64,000 bases of DNA from Symsagittifera roscoffensis (GCF_963678635.1 NC_087065.1:26185254-26249253), one strand, 5' to 3'. Counted from the stretch's first letter, positions 45,027 through 57,700 are shown. Numbers and translations are program-made. Notes: generated by a model not told the origin, from the sequence alone.

Positions 45027-46260
45027 TTCTAAACCAATTAGCCAATAGGAAACTAGCGCCCTATTGGCTGATCAAAAAACGCGTGGAAAAGAAAGGGACA
45101 ATGTTAGGCCAACCAATAATTCAACCGCATTCCGATCATAACATTCAATACATAAGCGGTCAAACACTCAAACCGGATCCAAAGCCAAAACCAAATCATT
45201 CGCTCATAACTCATTCTCAAATTCAGTCAACAACTAAAATCAAAAAGCTCACACTCTAAAACGCCAGAATCAACTTAACGAAAGACGGTCAGAAAAAATG
45301 AGAAAAAAAAATGTGAAAGAATTTACGGGAGGATTCATACCCAAAAAACAAAAAGAAGAACGAAGTTCACCAGGAGAACACACGAACAAAAACCAATGGC
45401 AAGGAGAATCAGACAGAGAGGAGAGCCTATCTGATCCGCGTTGGCATAAGAGACCACCAAACAAGAAACAATCAGACTTGAAACAAAAACCAGAAGCCGT
45501 CAAGGACGCAAGAGAGAACATAAAACGAAACCCAGCAACCTTCCCAAAGATAGTGTTCACCGACTCAACAGAGGGATCTAGTAAGAAAACGCCTCCAACC
45601 ATGAAAGTAATTCCAACAACTGCCACGCAAAGAACAACTATGCCAGTTAGTGCAATCATCCAAACGGATCCTTCAACCGAAACAAAGGGAACAGACGAAT
45701 ACTGCGTAAGCCGCGTGGACACTAACACCAGAATACAAGAAGAACTACAACCAAACACCGAAACTCCCACTAAGACAACAACTCAATTGGAAGCTAGCCA
45801 CAATCTCATTTTGAACGAAATCATCGCCACAATAGACAGGGAGACCAACACAGAGGAAGAGGATACACCACTCTATAGAAGAAAACTCCAAAAAATTTTG
45901 GGGGTTATCTTCATCGCAGCGGCCACACGAAAGGACAAGAAACTGAGACCGCTTGTCAACTTCGTACGGAAAAGGGACTGGGGCGCACTCAAATTGTCGT
46001 TTGGCGGATACTGGTACAACATACGAAGTGGATTACATGTGAAAGACGACTGCCTCTTAATCGACGACCGCATAGTCCTACCAACGCAACTCAGGCAAAC
46101 TGTACTGGACAGCCTACATCTCACGCATCCCGGTTCTGCGGCCATTCTAGACCTCTGCCAAAATATCTGGTTCCGCACATCCATAAGACCATACTACAAA
46201 TGGCAATCCCAGCGGAAAAAATGCACGACCTGCAGAAGTGGTCAGAGGACGAACTGTGCA
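45027..46260 (+). pseudogene. Pol linker and integrase zinc domain of the gypsy remnant
   Basis: A 347-residue open frame (45298-46341) starts with a lysine- and threonine-rich linker that has no recognised domain. From about 45890 it becomes pol-like: LRPLVNFVRKRDW, then VLPTQLRQTVLDSLHLTHPGS and a KKCTTC segment, the HHCC zinc-binding start of the integrase. The DDE core is missing: after about 46260 the frame turns into Lys-rich sequence (to about 46480), so the core was deleted. The long open frame is striking for a dead copy and could reflect recent decay or chance in A-rich DNA. Confidence 0.7.
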
Positions 46261-46559
46261 TCAAACGCAGAATACCAGAGACAATTGTTGCCGAAAACAC
46301 TGGAATTGTGGACAACCAACCACATACCACAACAGGTCTGAAAACAAGAAAAGTGGCAGCACTAGAAAAAGAAAGATTAAATTTAAGATATAAAGGGATA
46401 CAACAGAAAACTGATCATATAATAAAAAAGAAAATGGAGCAAGTAGCAAGACAAAAATTAGATTGGCTACGAATGTGAAAGACCCGGAAATTTTTGAACA
46501 AAAATACAAAACGATTTATTCAAATTGTCCTGGAGCTGAAACTACAAGTAGTTTCAGCA

Positions 46560-48300
46560 CTTACAAGTAAGTATCAATGTTAGTGATGGAATATGATTGG
46601 TTAGTTAGTAATAATTTAAAGGAATAGTTTTATCCATAATATAACTGGCTTATAAATACTAGTTTAGAATTGGTTCCACCCATCCGGAGTTCAGAGGGTT
46701 TTTAGTTTTTAATTGTTTATTGTAGTGAAAAACGGGTGAAGTAGTTTTCTTTGAGAAATTGGAGCAGTGACTTCGTGAAGAGGAGAGAGATGTAGTTGCC
46801 TGTGTAGAGAGAGGAAGAACAGTTGTTCGTGTTCCAAAGGTGGGCCTCTTTTGATCATGGATCGTCTTGGGTGATCGTTTCAAGACTTTAGAGCGATGCA
46901 ATGATGTAACAATTTCGTTAAGCTTAGACCGAGACTACGTGCAAGATGAAGTTTGACATTTCCATGTGAAGTGCCAAGTGACTAGAATCGGTATCTGAGA
47001 TCAACATCGAGTGAGACATTGGCATGTTTCAATGGTTTCCTTTGCTGCAAAGTTGAGTCCATACTTTAAATGCTTTGAGAGTAGTGACTACGGCAAGAAA
47101 CCAATAGAATTGCCATTCCAGATTTGGAATGCTTTCGAGTTTTTATCTCATTTGCTGCTCGTTCCTATGGCTTTAGGAAGTTTTATTTTATTGCAGTGCA
47201 TTTAGATTATTGCATCTTGTTAGTGAAGTCAGTTTTTTGTTACGATTTTTTGTTGGTTGTTTTCACAAAAACGTTTTGTTTAGTTCGGTTACCTGTAAGA
47301 GTCGCTCACCGTAGTGCAATTTTAGTCAAAAATAGAACAGTTTCGTTAGAGTGTGGGTCACAAAGTGTGGGGGTAGAGAGGTGGGTTAGGCCGGCTATAA
47401 AGCATTCTCAGGACGTAACTCTGGTTGGTGAGGCCAGAAGTATAGTTTTTGTCGTCTCTTTGGGCAGAGTCTCTGTTTTGTGTTCAACCTTTTATTTCTT
47501 TTTCATCAGGTGTTTTTCTCTTTTTTGTTTTAACTGTGTCCTTTCCTCAAAAGTAGATTATTGTTTTGGAATTTTTTTCGACTTTTTAGTGTTTCATTTT
47601 GTTTCGATCTAACTTCAAAGTGAGTTTCATAAGAATAATTTATCCAGTTTTAATCTTAGTTTAATCCGGTTTGGGTACCGTGGGACTTTCTTTCTTATTC
47701 ATGCTGTTAGTTTTGTGGTTTTGTGGCGTTAATAGGCTGTCTTTGTTAGTTTAAGCTCACTCTTACAATGCTTTCCAATCGGATTAAGGGAAAGTTTGAA
47801 ACGTGTGAAAACAAGTTAGAGTTGTTATCAGTTATATTTGAAACTTGAAATTTTTTTATTAGACATTACTTCGTGGGCGACTTTGCGAATTGGTGGAAAG
47901 AGTGTGTGAAAAATGAGCGAGTAAAAGATATTTGAAAATTTAAAAAAAAACGTCGCATAAAAAGGTTAGTTTTTTCTTAATTAATTTGCTTTTTTATAAA
48001 GTTAATTCTAAATTTTTAAAATTTTACTGCCGAGTTTTATTATACTGCTGTTTTTAATTAAATTTACTGCTTTAATAATTTAATTCACTTGTTAAATAGA
48101 ATCTTAAAAGCTTTTAGAAAAAGCTTACTTTTTTTGTTAAGATTTTTGTTCTTTTTAGATGAGGGATCGGTGAAATCCAAAAAAAAGAAAGTGGAAAATT
48201 TTAAAGAATAGTGATTGTTTGACTTTATTTGTGTGTAAAAATAATAAATGATTGCTTAGGAAGGTTTTTTGTCATCAAAAAAATCCATTGGGGAATTTAG
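46560..48300. other. Unassigned T-rich stretch between two gypsy remnants
   Basis: No recognised protein. It may contain the LTR or 3' tail of the minus-strand element that begins beyond it, but I found no second copy to define an LTR. The open frame at 47124-47612 is T-rich and has no domain. Confidence 0.4.
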
Positions 48301-48303
48301 TTT

Positions 48304-49110
48304 TCATTGTGTCGGATGATGTGATGAGTTTCGCAAGCATGCGAATGATGTTTTTAGTTTGAAGCAGAGGCCAGAGAAGCTCCAGCGCTCTAATGGTTTT
48401 AGTTCTTCGTCATCGAATGAAAATTTATGCAATGTGCTTTGAAGTGAGTTATATAATTTATAGTTTTGTTTAGTGTTATGGATAAATTCTATTATGATGA
48501 TTTCAATGGGCTGTATATATTCGTGGGGTACAATTATTGGGCGGGAGTCGACAACATTTAGCAAGGGTAATTAAAGTATTTGGTTAGTGGGCTGAATATG
48601 TACAATTGTCGAATGGGATCGTAATTACGGAGGATGCCAAGGAGATTAGTGTTTTTGATGCAGTAAGTGAAATGTAAAAAGTACGGTGAAGTATATTTTG
48701 AGTATTTGAATGTAAATCTCGTGATTGTGTATTAGATGTATAGTGGTGTTGTATGAATTTGTAATAAGTGCTGTAGGGATGATGTTGTCAAATTTCTTGT
48801 TAGTGTTGTCGATATGAAATACATATTCGGATTTGGTAAAAAAATTCAGTGAGTCAGAGGGTTAGTGTTAGGGTCGTCCTAATTGGGGGTGTCTTCCATG
48901 TACCGTGTGATGGCGTGGTCATAGTGATTTATGGAGAATCTGTTAGCTCGCGGTGCTATGAATCTGTTGAGTGTTTGGTTAAGTCCTATAGTGGTGAACT
49001 GTTTCATGTGGAGTGCGGTTGCAAGTTTGTCTTTCGCGATTGGCATAATTCGTTATCTGCGGTGTTGTATGAGGGTAGGTGTTGTATGAGGGAAGGGCTA
49101 ATGGATTAGT
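48304..49110 (-). pseudogene. Degraded coding-like sequence of the minus-strand element
   Basis: Open pieces such as VVDSRPIIVPHEYIQPIE and SFDDEELKPLERWSFSGL (48564-48304) and an earlier piece (near 49100-48950) with TRYMEDTPN look like protein rather than random sequence, but I do not recognise a family. They could be the end of the env-like ORF or an accessory ORF. Confidence 0.35.
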
Positions 49111-49445
49111 AAAGTGGTAGTATGAGGTCCAAGAAAGTGTGGAAAACAGGCTGTATTCTTCAACGAAGCTCAGTTGATTGTCGTTAGTGTTCTTGTAGTA
49201 AGTGTATTGAGGGAAAAACGTTAAGTTGTAAACTACAAAATCCTTGGTGTTAGTATGTTGTGGATGAAGTGAAAATAGTCAGGATGATCAGTGGCGGCTG
49301 ATTAGGTATTGGGATAGGTCGTTGGCTATTTCACGTTTAAAAAGTCAGTGGGCTATGGTTTCTGTTACATTTACTGAAGACTCTGATGTTGAGATAGAGT
49401 GCAATAACGGGTGAATTGTTAGAGTATTAGTTTATAAGGATTTTT

Positions 49446-51600
49446 TTATAGGGTAATGAGTTTATCTAACTCATGTTCTAACTGGATATCGGTTGTGGGG
49501 CTAGGTGGGTCAGGTTGGTCGCTGGACATCGGTGGAAGAATAGGAGTGACATCAGTATAGGAAGAGGGAGCTGGAGAGGATTCATTAGGAAATTTGGGAG
49601 TGTTTGGCTGGGAGGGTGGCTGTGAAAAAGTAGATGAGCTGAATTCTGAGTCTAAGAAATCATCGGTAGTACTTATATCGGAATTGTTAAAGTAGGAAAC
49701 AGTGTCATGAATTGTTTGTGTCAAATCATTCGAATCCATGCGTGGTGAGTTAGTTGTAAAGTTGGGTAAGGGAGAAGAGGAGATTCGGGAGGAGTGGCGT
49801 TGGAGGTTGGATGGGTTGGAAAAGGAACGGCTGAGGGATCCAATCTCTGGGCTCATCGTGTGCTAAATAGATGGTTGTTTTTGAGAACCGAAATTTGTCG
49901 TATGTGGTTGTTCCACAACCTGCTCTTATGTGTCGTCAATGTTTGATTGGTGGAGTGCTGTTTGAGATACTGGGTTTTGTGGGTAGCTATGACCTTGAGA
50001 GGTTTGCTCTGTTACTGCTAATTTGTTTCTATAGTTTCGTGGTACTAAAAATAAAGGGTGATTATTATGTAGGTCGTGTAACTGCGGTGGTTCTCTATGT
50101 GTTGGATTTATGTTGTCTTTTGAAGTACCGTATGTATTTGGTGTTGTAGAGAGTTTCTGATTGTTTTTGCTAATTTGAGCGTCGAGTAGATTTTTGTAAA
50201 TTGAGTTAGAAAATGTTCCCAAAATTACTGTGATTAAAATACGTGCTACACTTGCTCGTTTATTTACTTGTGTATGTATTGCACTTGTGTTATAGATTTC
50301 TTTCAATAGTGAGAGGAAGAATCCAAAAAATTTAAACATGGCATATAATATAGTCAAACTTTTTAATATGTTATAGGACCATCCTACAAAAGCTATGAGT
50401 TCGTTTTGTTTTTAGATTTACAAGACTTAATATATTAATTAGGGATATATTTTGTGAGCGTTACTTTTCAGCCTTAAATTATATGTAGTTCTTAATATCT
50501 TTGAAATATCCGCTGTAATTTTGTGCGTAAACATCTGAGAAACCTGCGGTTTCAGCAAGGTTTTGTAAATTTCCGTCAATTAATTATCTTTCTATTGTAT
50601 CCAATTTGGTGAGGATTTCTTGAAATTGTTGTATTCAAAGGTGGTATTCTGTTTCTCATCTAGAAAAAGTATCTATTGATTGTCAGTCTATAAATGGCAG
50701 CATAAGAGTAGAGTATGGAGTAAGAAAATATTATTTAACTTCATTTGGGTTTAACTGTACTACCTTATGTACTACAAGATTAATAGGTAGTTTTCTTGTT
50801 TTATGTCAAAACGCTTCCGTTTTTGACAAGAGCTTCTGAACAGTGTGTTTTGAAAAGTGGCTTAGGGTATAACAGGCTACTTCTGTTTCAGGGAAAGTTA
50901 GGAAACTTGTTAATTTTTTTTTCAAAACCGTCAATATTGTTAACGTTTTGTCTATTTGATCTTATTTTTTCAAGGTTGATTTTTTCAAAAGGTATCGGTT
51001 TTTAGCATTTGTACCACAATTTTTGTGCGGAGTTTAGCATTTTAAATTGTGGTACACGTGTCTTCAGGAAACCAAACGATGGTTGCCTGGGTTCGAGTGG
51101 TGCTATCGCAATATCCTTGATCAAATTGTGGATGTCGTGTGTATATTGTAATCGGTTTAATGCACAATTAGGTAATCTATTACTATCAAGATGTTGAACA
51201 AATAGGAGAAGAGGTGCTATGATAGTAATCCAATCTAATCGTAGAGGTTTGTTAGTGGATAAAAATTCATGATATCTATCGTCTAAGTTTGCAGAGAATT
51301 TTAGGGGAAGAATGTAGGAGTTTGGGTTTGATCTGTTGTTGAAGGATTTGATGGTAGTGATAGGGTTTCTGGCAATGACAAGGAGGTATATGATGATATA
51401 TCTACAGGTTCGTTTACTAAGTTTGGTTCGCCTTGGGTAAATGCTTGTGTAATCCAATGTGGAAGTCGTTGTGTTGCAGTGGGGGTATTAAAAGGGTTTT
51501 CACGTATTTTTTCTGAAGTAGGTGTTGAACCTAAAAAGTTTTACGGATTATTCGGAAAACTTCGTTGTAAATTATTTGTAGTGATGGGGGAGTACTTTGG
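49446..51600 (-). pseudogene. Env-like region of the minus-strand element
   Basis: The piece at 51457-51002 (151 residues) is followed by stop-interrupted sequence. Near 50400-50290 there is a hydrophobic segment (FVGWSYNILKSLTILYAMF and onward) resembling the transmembrane anchor of a retroelement envelope protein. After a stop, a Ser/Pro/Thr-rich piece of 136 residues (49856-49446) would form a cytoplasmic tail or separate product. I cannot assign a glycoprotein class. There are many stops, so no product is expected. Confidence 0.45.
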
Positions 51601-53249
51601 AATGCATTACTAGAGAGACCTAAAGGGGTCGATTATGGTGATGAAGGTATATTAAATTGAACTCTGGGTTTTGCTAAGTTTCAGATTTGTCGATCTATCG
51701 TAGATGCTTGATTTTGGTATTGGCTTGGATGTCTGGTTCTATTAACATCTTGTTGAAGTGAGGGGTAGATGTTATACGTTGCTTCGTTTTGTGGTTCACA
51801 TAGAGGTGCGTGGCGGATTGCTGGTATCAAAGGTTCAGATTATGATGTGTGTCTCTCGTCGAATGTACAGGGATTTTTTTGAAATGAAATGTGTGTAGAT
51901 GATTGTGATGTATTTGTTCGAGTGAATGTCGGTGTTGTTTGGGGCATCATGGGATATAGTGGTTGGTGGGGATTGTTGAGTTGGTTGTTGATTAGCATTT
52001 TTGGAATATTTTGACTATTATTGTATTTATTATTTAAACCATGTTGTTCTTTCTTTCATAAAAATGATTAAGAAAACTGTTGCTAGTGCAAAGATGATTA
52101 TTGCCTTTTTTATACATTTACAAATTGTTAAAATTACGTCGACAAGAAAGGTGAGAACATTTATATAAATAAAAAAGATAACTTTCATATTAAACTAATG
52201 TCGTAACATTCAAAAGGTTACTGAAGTTTCGTAACTGAGGAGGTGGTCAAGAATTTTTGAGAAGTTGTTATAGGCTTTTATGAGGGAGTAGAAAAATACG
52301 AAGAAGTTGCAAAAAATATGAAAAGGAGAACTGCTATTTCTAAAGTATCTATGATAAAACGTTACAATGTTGTAAAAATGTTGCAAAAATTGAAAGCGCT
52401 TTTAAAAAATTCAAATTTTTTTTAACTTCAAACTGGTTGAAAATCGAGTGTGGTTGGATTATTTATTGATTTTTGACACGTAAGTCGGATATGAGAATTT
52501 TTCGGAGAATTAAAGTCTGGAGATTTAGGAATGAATTTCCTAGTTTTGTTTTTACTTTATGAATGCTTAGGGGTTTTTTGAAGTTGTATCGGCTTTAGGC
52601 TAAGTGATCTTGTCAGATTTTGTTTTAAGGCTTTTCCTTTTTTGAGAAGTGTGGGGTATATAGCGAGAAAAGTTTGTTGATTTTTGTAGTGAGTGATAGG
52701 GGAGGATTGTAACATTTTTATGATTTTTATTTAAATTAGCAAATATGAGGGTATTGCTTTTTTGACCTGGCGCTTTTGAAGTTATAGTTTTAGATTTTAT
52801 TTGAAGTTAGCGTTTTCTCGACTAGTGAAAATGGTGTCGGAATGAGGTGATATTTTAAATGATTGAGATTGTTTGAACTTGAACTAGTTCTTCAAGATTG
52901 AAAATGAAATATTTTGAAAAGAATTTATCCGAGCATAATAAACGTGTTTTAATTAAAAAGGGGTGTTTCTGAAATTTAACTTTCCTAAATGTTTTAGATT
53001 GTGGGATGAAAGTTTTATAATCTTTTCGTGGTTGACTTGGGAGTCGCGATGATTCACGTTGCTGTGATTTTTCTTTTGTTTCTTGTCTTAAAGCTTTTGC
53101 TTCTTGTTTGCCAGTAGTTCTTTGTTTTCAATGTATTTGATTTTGATTAATTTTTGTATTCTTTTTTGGGGTGTTTTCAGTAATTTGTTTTTGATTTGTT
53201 CTGGATAAGAAAAAAGAATGGTTTAGCTGTTGATTTTTCTGTTGGTTAT

Positions 53250-53945
53250 CAAGTTCTAAGGGCTTTTCTACAATATCTAATCCTGTAAAAGAGTATAATT
53301 GTGTTAATACGCGAAGAGCGTATACTTTTGGGTAGTATGGTAAAAGCTTGTTCTTTTGTTGAATTATTTTTTTATTGGATTAAATAAGTTTATATGTAAC
53401 ATCTGTGGGATTTTCAATTTTTTGATATGTTCCTTTGCGGATAGGTTGTGGTTTTTAAAATATTCCTTTTCGTTTATAGAGTTTCAGATTGAAACATGTT
53501 CCTATTTTTACATTGGTAGCTGGTGTGAAGCGTGAATTTTTTTGGGATTAAAAATTTTGTCTTGATAATAATTCTTTAGCTATTTTTTGATAAAATTCGT
53601 TGTTTTTCATCTCGGTCTAAAATCCATTTTGTATGTGTTCCAGAAGCTAATTTTAGAAATTGTGGGTGATGAAAGCGATCTTCATCGTGTGTATGTAATG
53701 GTAATTTGTAACAAATTGAATCACTCGTAGCTTCACAATAACCTTGTGCATTTTTCGAGGAGTTTGCAGTGAACATTTTTGGTTTTCTTGGTTTTTGATT
53801 GAAAACCATCTCATATGGTGACAGTCCCAGAGTTTTTGTTATTTGTGAGTTATAAGTTGATGGGAACATCTTTACGTCAGTTGACCATTCGGTATATTTA
53901 TTATCATTTCCATTGATGATACATCTAACGTTGATACAAAAACAG
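53250..53945 (-). pseudogene. Integrase C-terminal remnant of the minus-strand element
   Basis: The open frame contains WSTDVKMFPSTYNSQITKTL, then GLSPYEMVFNQKPRKPKMF, which match the end of the gypsy integrase core. After a stop at about 53576 the reading goes on with a KPQPIRKGTYQKIENPTDVTYKL segment and NKLLPYYPK, a GPY/F-like C-terminal domain. The N-terminal 30 or so residues of the open frame (beyond 53945) come from the lectin exon strand and are not part of the integrase. Confidence 0.75.
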
Positions 53946-53985
53946 GCATCTTTTCTCAAAAGTGTAACTTTCCTTGCTGCTCTAG

Positions 53986-54397
53986 GTACGATTCTAGCAT
54001 TGCAGAAATGAGAACAGTAGCGGAGATGCAGGCCCTTGCAGACATGCTTCCCTATAAATCTCAAGAATACATTTGGGTGAACTATCACGATATAGAGCTG
54101 AACGCATCTATAGCTGGCAGCAACAGACCTCCGTTTCTTTCATCAACATACATGGGAAGCCATTCGACCTTGGAAAAAGTACCAGATGAGTTCTGGCATC
54201 CATGGCATGAGGCTGGTTCAAACCGACAGAAGGGCGATAACTGTTTACTTATTGGTAAACGCTCTGATACCGGGATTGTTGATTGGCCCTGTGATGGAAA
54301 GGGGCTCAGTGGCCCAGTAAGGTCTACTAGGGTTGACCTCATTTGCATGATTGATGTTGCGACTTTGTCCGAGCACATTGAAATGCTCAACGAGTAA
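53986..54397 (+). CDS. C-type lectin, exon 2 (rest of the lectin domain and stop)
   Basis: After CTTGCTGCTCTAG the exon begins with G, completing the split Arg codon of exon 1, and reads YDSSIAEMRTVAEMQALADM, the second helix region of a C-type lectin fold. Further on are YIWVNYHDIE, EFWHPWHEAG, NRQKGDNCLLIGK, VDWPCDG and VDLICMI. Cys143, Cys159 and Cys177 of the joined 193-residue protein pair in the classical way (54 with 177, 143 with 159), and Cys22 with Cys36 make the extra N-terminal bridge of long-form domains. The calcium and sugar motifs are unusual: GSN where EPN or QPD is expected and VDW in place of WND, so classical mannose or galactose binding is doubtful. Stop TAA at 54395-54397. 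Confidence 0.9.
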
Positions 54398-54636
54398 ACA
54401 CCAAAATCATATCGAACTCATTTAACATTCAATATAACGAAATCATTGTTTCAATCGGTTGACCGTGGAGTATGCAATTGTATTCAGCCCTGGAAATAGA
54501 TATCTCGCAACGACTCTCGGTTTGGTTAATTCATGCAATCATATTCAAGCATTTGTGTAGTCGCCATTAAAATCCAAATTAATCAGTTTTCGATTGTAAG
54601 ATAGAAAAATTTTCGATTGTACTTTTCCTGTGGGAT

Positions 54637-54642
54637 AATAAA
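54637..54642 (+). terminator. Probable polyadenylation signal of the lectin gene
   Basis: AATAAA lies 240 bp after the lectin stop codon and is followed by a GT-rich stretch (GGGTGTTTTATGGCGTGG). Confidence 0.6.
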
Positions 54643-54749
54643 GGGTGTTTTATGGCGTGGTTTAATTTTTGGCTTCCAGATAATTAAATTTAAAAATCTT
54701 TTCGTTAAACTTAGATCCTAAATCAATGCATTACAGCTTCAATCAAATA

Positions 54750-57700
54750 ATCACTTAAACTTTTGATTTTTTGTTGCCTGATTTTGCCTTAGAGTGAATT
54801 GTTTCTCTTCAGCTCAAAGTTTGATGCGTTTTAATGTGATTAAAAATCACGTACACTTTTGAATTTGTTCGTGTTCCTGTTCCTGACTTTGCATGAAACA
54901 TATCTAACCTGAAGTTCTTCTCAGGCAGTTCAGTTTATGTCCAGTATTGTGCAACATTAAAATTCAAAAAAAATGAAAGCTAAAAAGTAAAATTTTTCTT
55001 CTCAACTCAAAATTTAACGCATTTTAGGTGATTATTTACTTAAACGTTTGAACCTAGTTGTGGTTCTTGACTTTGAATGAACGATACTAAACCTAAACTT
55101 CTTCGTATGTTCGTTGATCAGTTACAAAACTTGACAAGCTTTGCAATTACCTTGACAAAAATTAATTTGAAAAATTTGACAAAAGTTGTCATTTATCAAA
55201 AGTTGACAAGCATTTGACTTAAATCCCACTTTTGTGCAGCGATATGGTTCAAAAAAATTAATGCATTAGAGTTATTTTTGAAAAGTCATTTATAAATCAA
55301 TTTTGGAGTAATTTTTCTAAAAACTGCCAACAATTTTTGAAAAGTTATCAGCTCAAAATTTAACGCGTTTTAATGTGATTAATCTTCCAAACTTTTGAAC
55401 TTCATTGTGGTTACTGACTTACCAGGAAACAAACGTTAACTAAAATTCTTCTCAATTTTGTTGATCGAATTAGCTGGTTCCTGACTTTGCACAAAACATA
55501 CCTAGCATAAGGTACTGCTCATCAACCACAGATTCTCAAGCATTTCAGATTATGCCCAATTTTGTGCAATATTACGATTCAAAAAATTAATGCCTTTCTT
55601 AAAACTGCCAAAACCTTCCAAAATGTTTCTTCTCAGCTCAAAGTTTAACGCGTTTTAAGGTGATTAATCGTTAAATCGTTTGAACTTGCTTATGAATCTT
55701 GACTTTCCATGAAGCATACCTATTATAAAATTTTTGTCATAATTGTAAATCAAAAGAGCTTAAGAATTTCAAGCATTTCAAATAATGCCCAATATTTCGC
55801 AGATTTATCATTCAAAAAAATTAATGCATTCGAATTATTTCCAGAAAAAGGGTTTATGCAACTTTGGGGCAAATCTGTTACCATGTCCTGATAAACTTAA
55901 TATCAAAATCTACCGCATTTTTTGATGAGATTAATTTTTTAAATTTGAAATTTGCTTGTGGTTCCTTCTTTTGCATGAAACATACCTGATCTAAAACTTT
56001 TCTCAGGTTAATTGATCAAAACAACTTCAAAAATTCAAGCACTTCAGTTTATGCCCAGTATTTGGCAACGCTATGAAAATTCAAAAAAATTAATGCATTA
56101 GAAGGCATGTTAGATAAAAATGAGATAATTTTGTGGCAAACTTTTTTGAAAACTGACAAAAACTTTTAAAATGAAGCTCTTTAGCTTAAATTTTAACGCG
56201 TTGCAGTTTGATTAATTACTTTCTGCTCCAGACTCTGCATGAAACATACCTATCCTAAAATTGTTCTTTTGAGCTATATAATATCAAAAAATTCAATTTA
56301 AGTCCAGCTTTGTGCAACATTACGATTCAAAAAATTATTGCCTTGGAGGGATTTTTTGAAAAAAAGTAGGCTTTTTGAGTCAAATTTTCTGAAAATTGTC
56401 AAAATTTCCGGAATTTTTTTTCCCAGCTCAAACTTTACCGCGTTTTATTGAGGTTAATCACTTGAACTTTTGAACTTCTCATCAGGTACAGAGTTTCATG
56501 CGTTCGATTCATGCGAAGTTTTGTGCAATATTTCAGTTCAAAAAATTAAATCATTAGAGTGATTTTTGGAAAAGCAATTAGGCACTTTTGGGGCAATTTC
56601 CAAACAATACCAAAAATTTCTGAAATATTTTTCCTCAGCTTAAAAATTTACGCGTTTTATTATGATTAATCACAAAAACCATTGAACTTCTTTGTGGTTA
56701 CTGACTTTGCATGAAACATACCTAAGCTAAATTTCTTCTCGTTTTCGTTAATCAAATCAGCTACAAATTTTCAAGCATTTCAGTTTAAGCCCAGTCTTGT
56801 GAAATGCTTTGAAGTAGGTAAATTAATGCATTAGAATTATTTTTGGAAAAAACATTAAAACAATTTTCAGGCAATTTTTCTTAAAACTGCCAACATTTTT
56901 TAAAAACTCTAAATTGAAAATTTAAAGTGTTTCATAATGATTATTCCCTTAAGCTTTCGAACTTTAGCAAGAGCAAACGTGAGATAAAAATTTTCTCCTT
57001 TTTATTGATCAAACTAGCTGGTTCCTGACTTTGCATAAAAAAAAACTAAGCTATAGTACGTCTCATCAGCTGCAAACTTTCAAGCGTTTCAGTTTATGCC
57101 CAATTTTTTGCAACCTTACGATTTAAAAACTTAAAGCCTTGGAATAATTTTTGGAATGTTTCTTCTCTGCCCAGCATTGACCGCGTTTTAACGTGATTAA
57201 TCGCTCAACATTTTGTAGTTCTCTGTGGCTTTTGACTTTGGATAAAACATACATAACATTAAAAAAATTTTCTTTTTCGTTAATCATATCAGCTTCAGAA
57301 TTTTAAGCATTTCTGTTTTTGACCAGTGTTGTGAAACCTTATGATTCAACAAAATAACGCATTAGAGTTGTTTACGGGAAAAAATAGGCAGGCATTTTTG
57401 AGATATTTTTTCTAAATATTGTTAACACTTTCTGAAATATTTCTTCTCACATAAAAAATTAACGCGTTTCAACAAGAATAGCAACTTAATTTTTTGAACT
57501 TGTTTGAGGTTCCTGAACTTGGAATGAAACATAAATGAATTAAAATTTTTCTTTGGTTCCTTGATAAAGTCAGGTACAAAATTTCAAGCATTCCCGTTTA
57601 TGCCCAGAATTGCGCGACTTTATTATTCAAAAAAAGTATTGCATCAGATTGATATTTGGGAAAAAAACATTTGGGCAAGTTCATCAAAGCAGCTTAATGC

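Larger units (their letters stand above)
41890..46545 (+). mobile_element. Ty3/gypsy retrotransposon remnant, plus strand
   Basis: Gag, protease, reverse transcriptase, RNase H and the integrase zinc domain follow in canonical gypsy order. They resemble the widespread metazoan elements often annotated as K02A2.6-like. Frameshifts, an internal gag duplication with a hairpin, a deletion through the reverse-transcriptase active site and loss of the integrase core make it defective. LTRs were not found, so both ends are approximate. Confidence 0.85.
48300..53945 (-). mobile_element. Gypsy-like element with env-like region, minus strand, 5' truncated
   Basis: On the minus strand the order is integrase end (53945 to about 53250), then a long region with traces of a membrane glycoprotein and a Ser/Pro-rich tail (about 51600-49446), then further degraded coding-like sequence to about 48300. 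This order fits gypsy elements with a third, envelope-like ORF. Gag, protease and reverse transcriptase are absent: the copy starts in the integrase about 40 bp from the lectin splice acceptor. Stops and frameshifts are frequent. Confidence 0.65.
29477..53985 (+). other. Inferred 24.5-kb lectin intron filled with mobile elements
   Basis: The interval begins GTAAAA and ends CTTTCCTTGCTGCTCTAG. Phase and domain content fit exactly across it. Most of it can be assigned to transposable elements: an LTR element from 29632, a TIR element and its flanking repeats at 39075-41090, a plus-strand gypsy remnant at about 41890-46545 and a minus-strand gypsy-like remnant to about 53945. No other lectin exon was found inside, and none is needed to complete the domain. 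Confidence 0.65.

Noticed and set aside
45270-45770. 166-codon minus-strand frame
   Set aside because: Antisense to the open pol linker of the gypsy remnant.
41700-46700. LTRs around the plus-strand gypsy remnant
   Set aside because: I compared sequence before 41890 and after 46480 and saw only a few shared short words, not a repeat.
54085-54390. 101-codon minus-strand frame
   Set aside because: Antisense to lectin exon 2, whose lectin motifs and splice phase are convincing.
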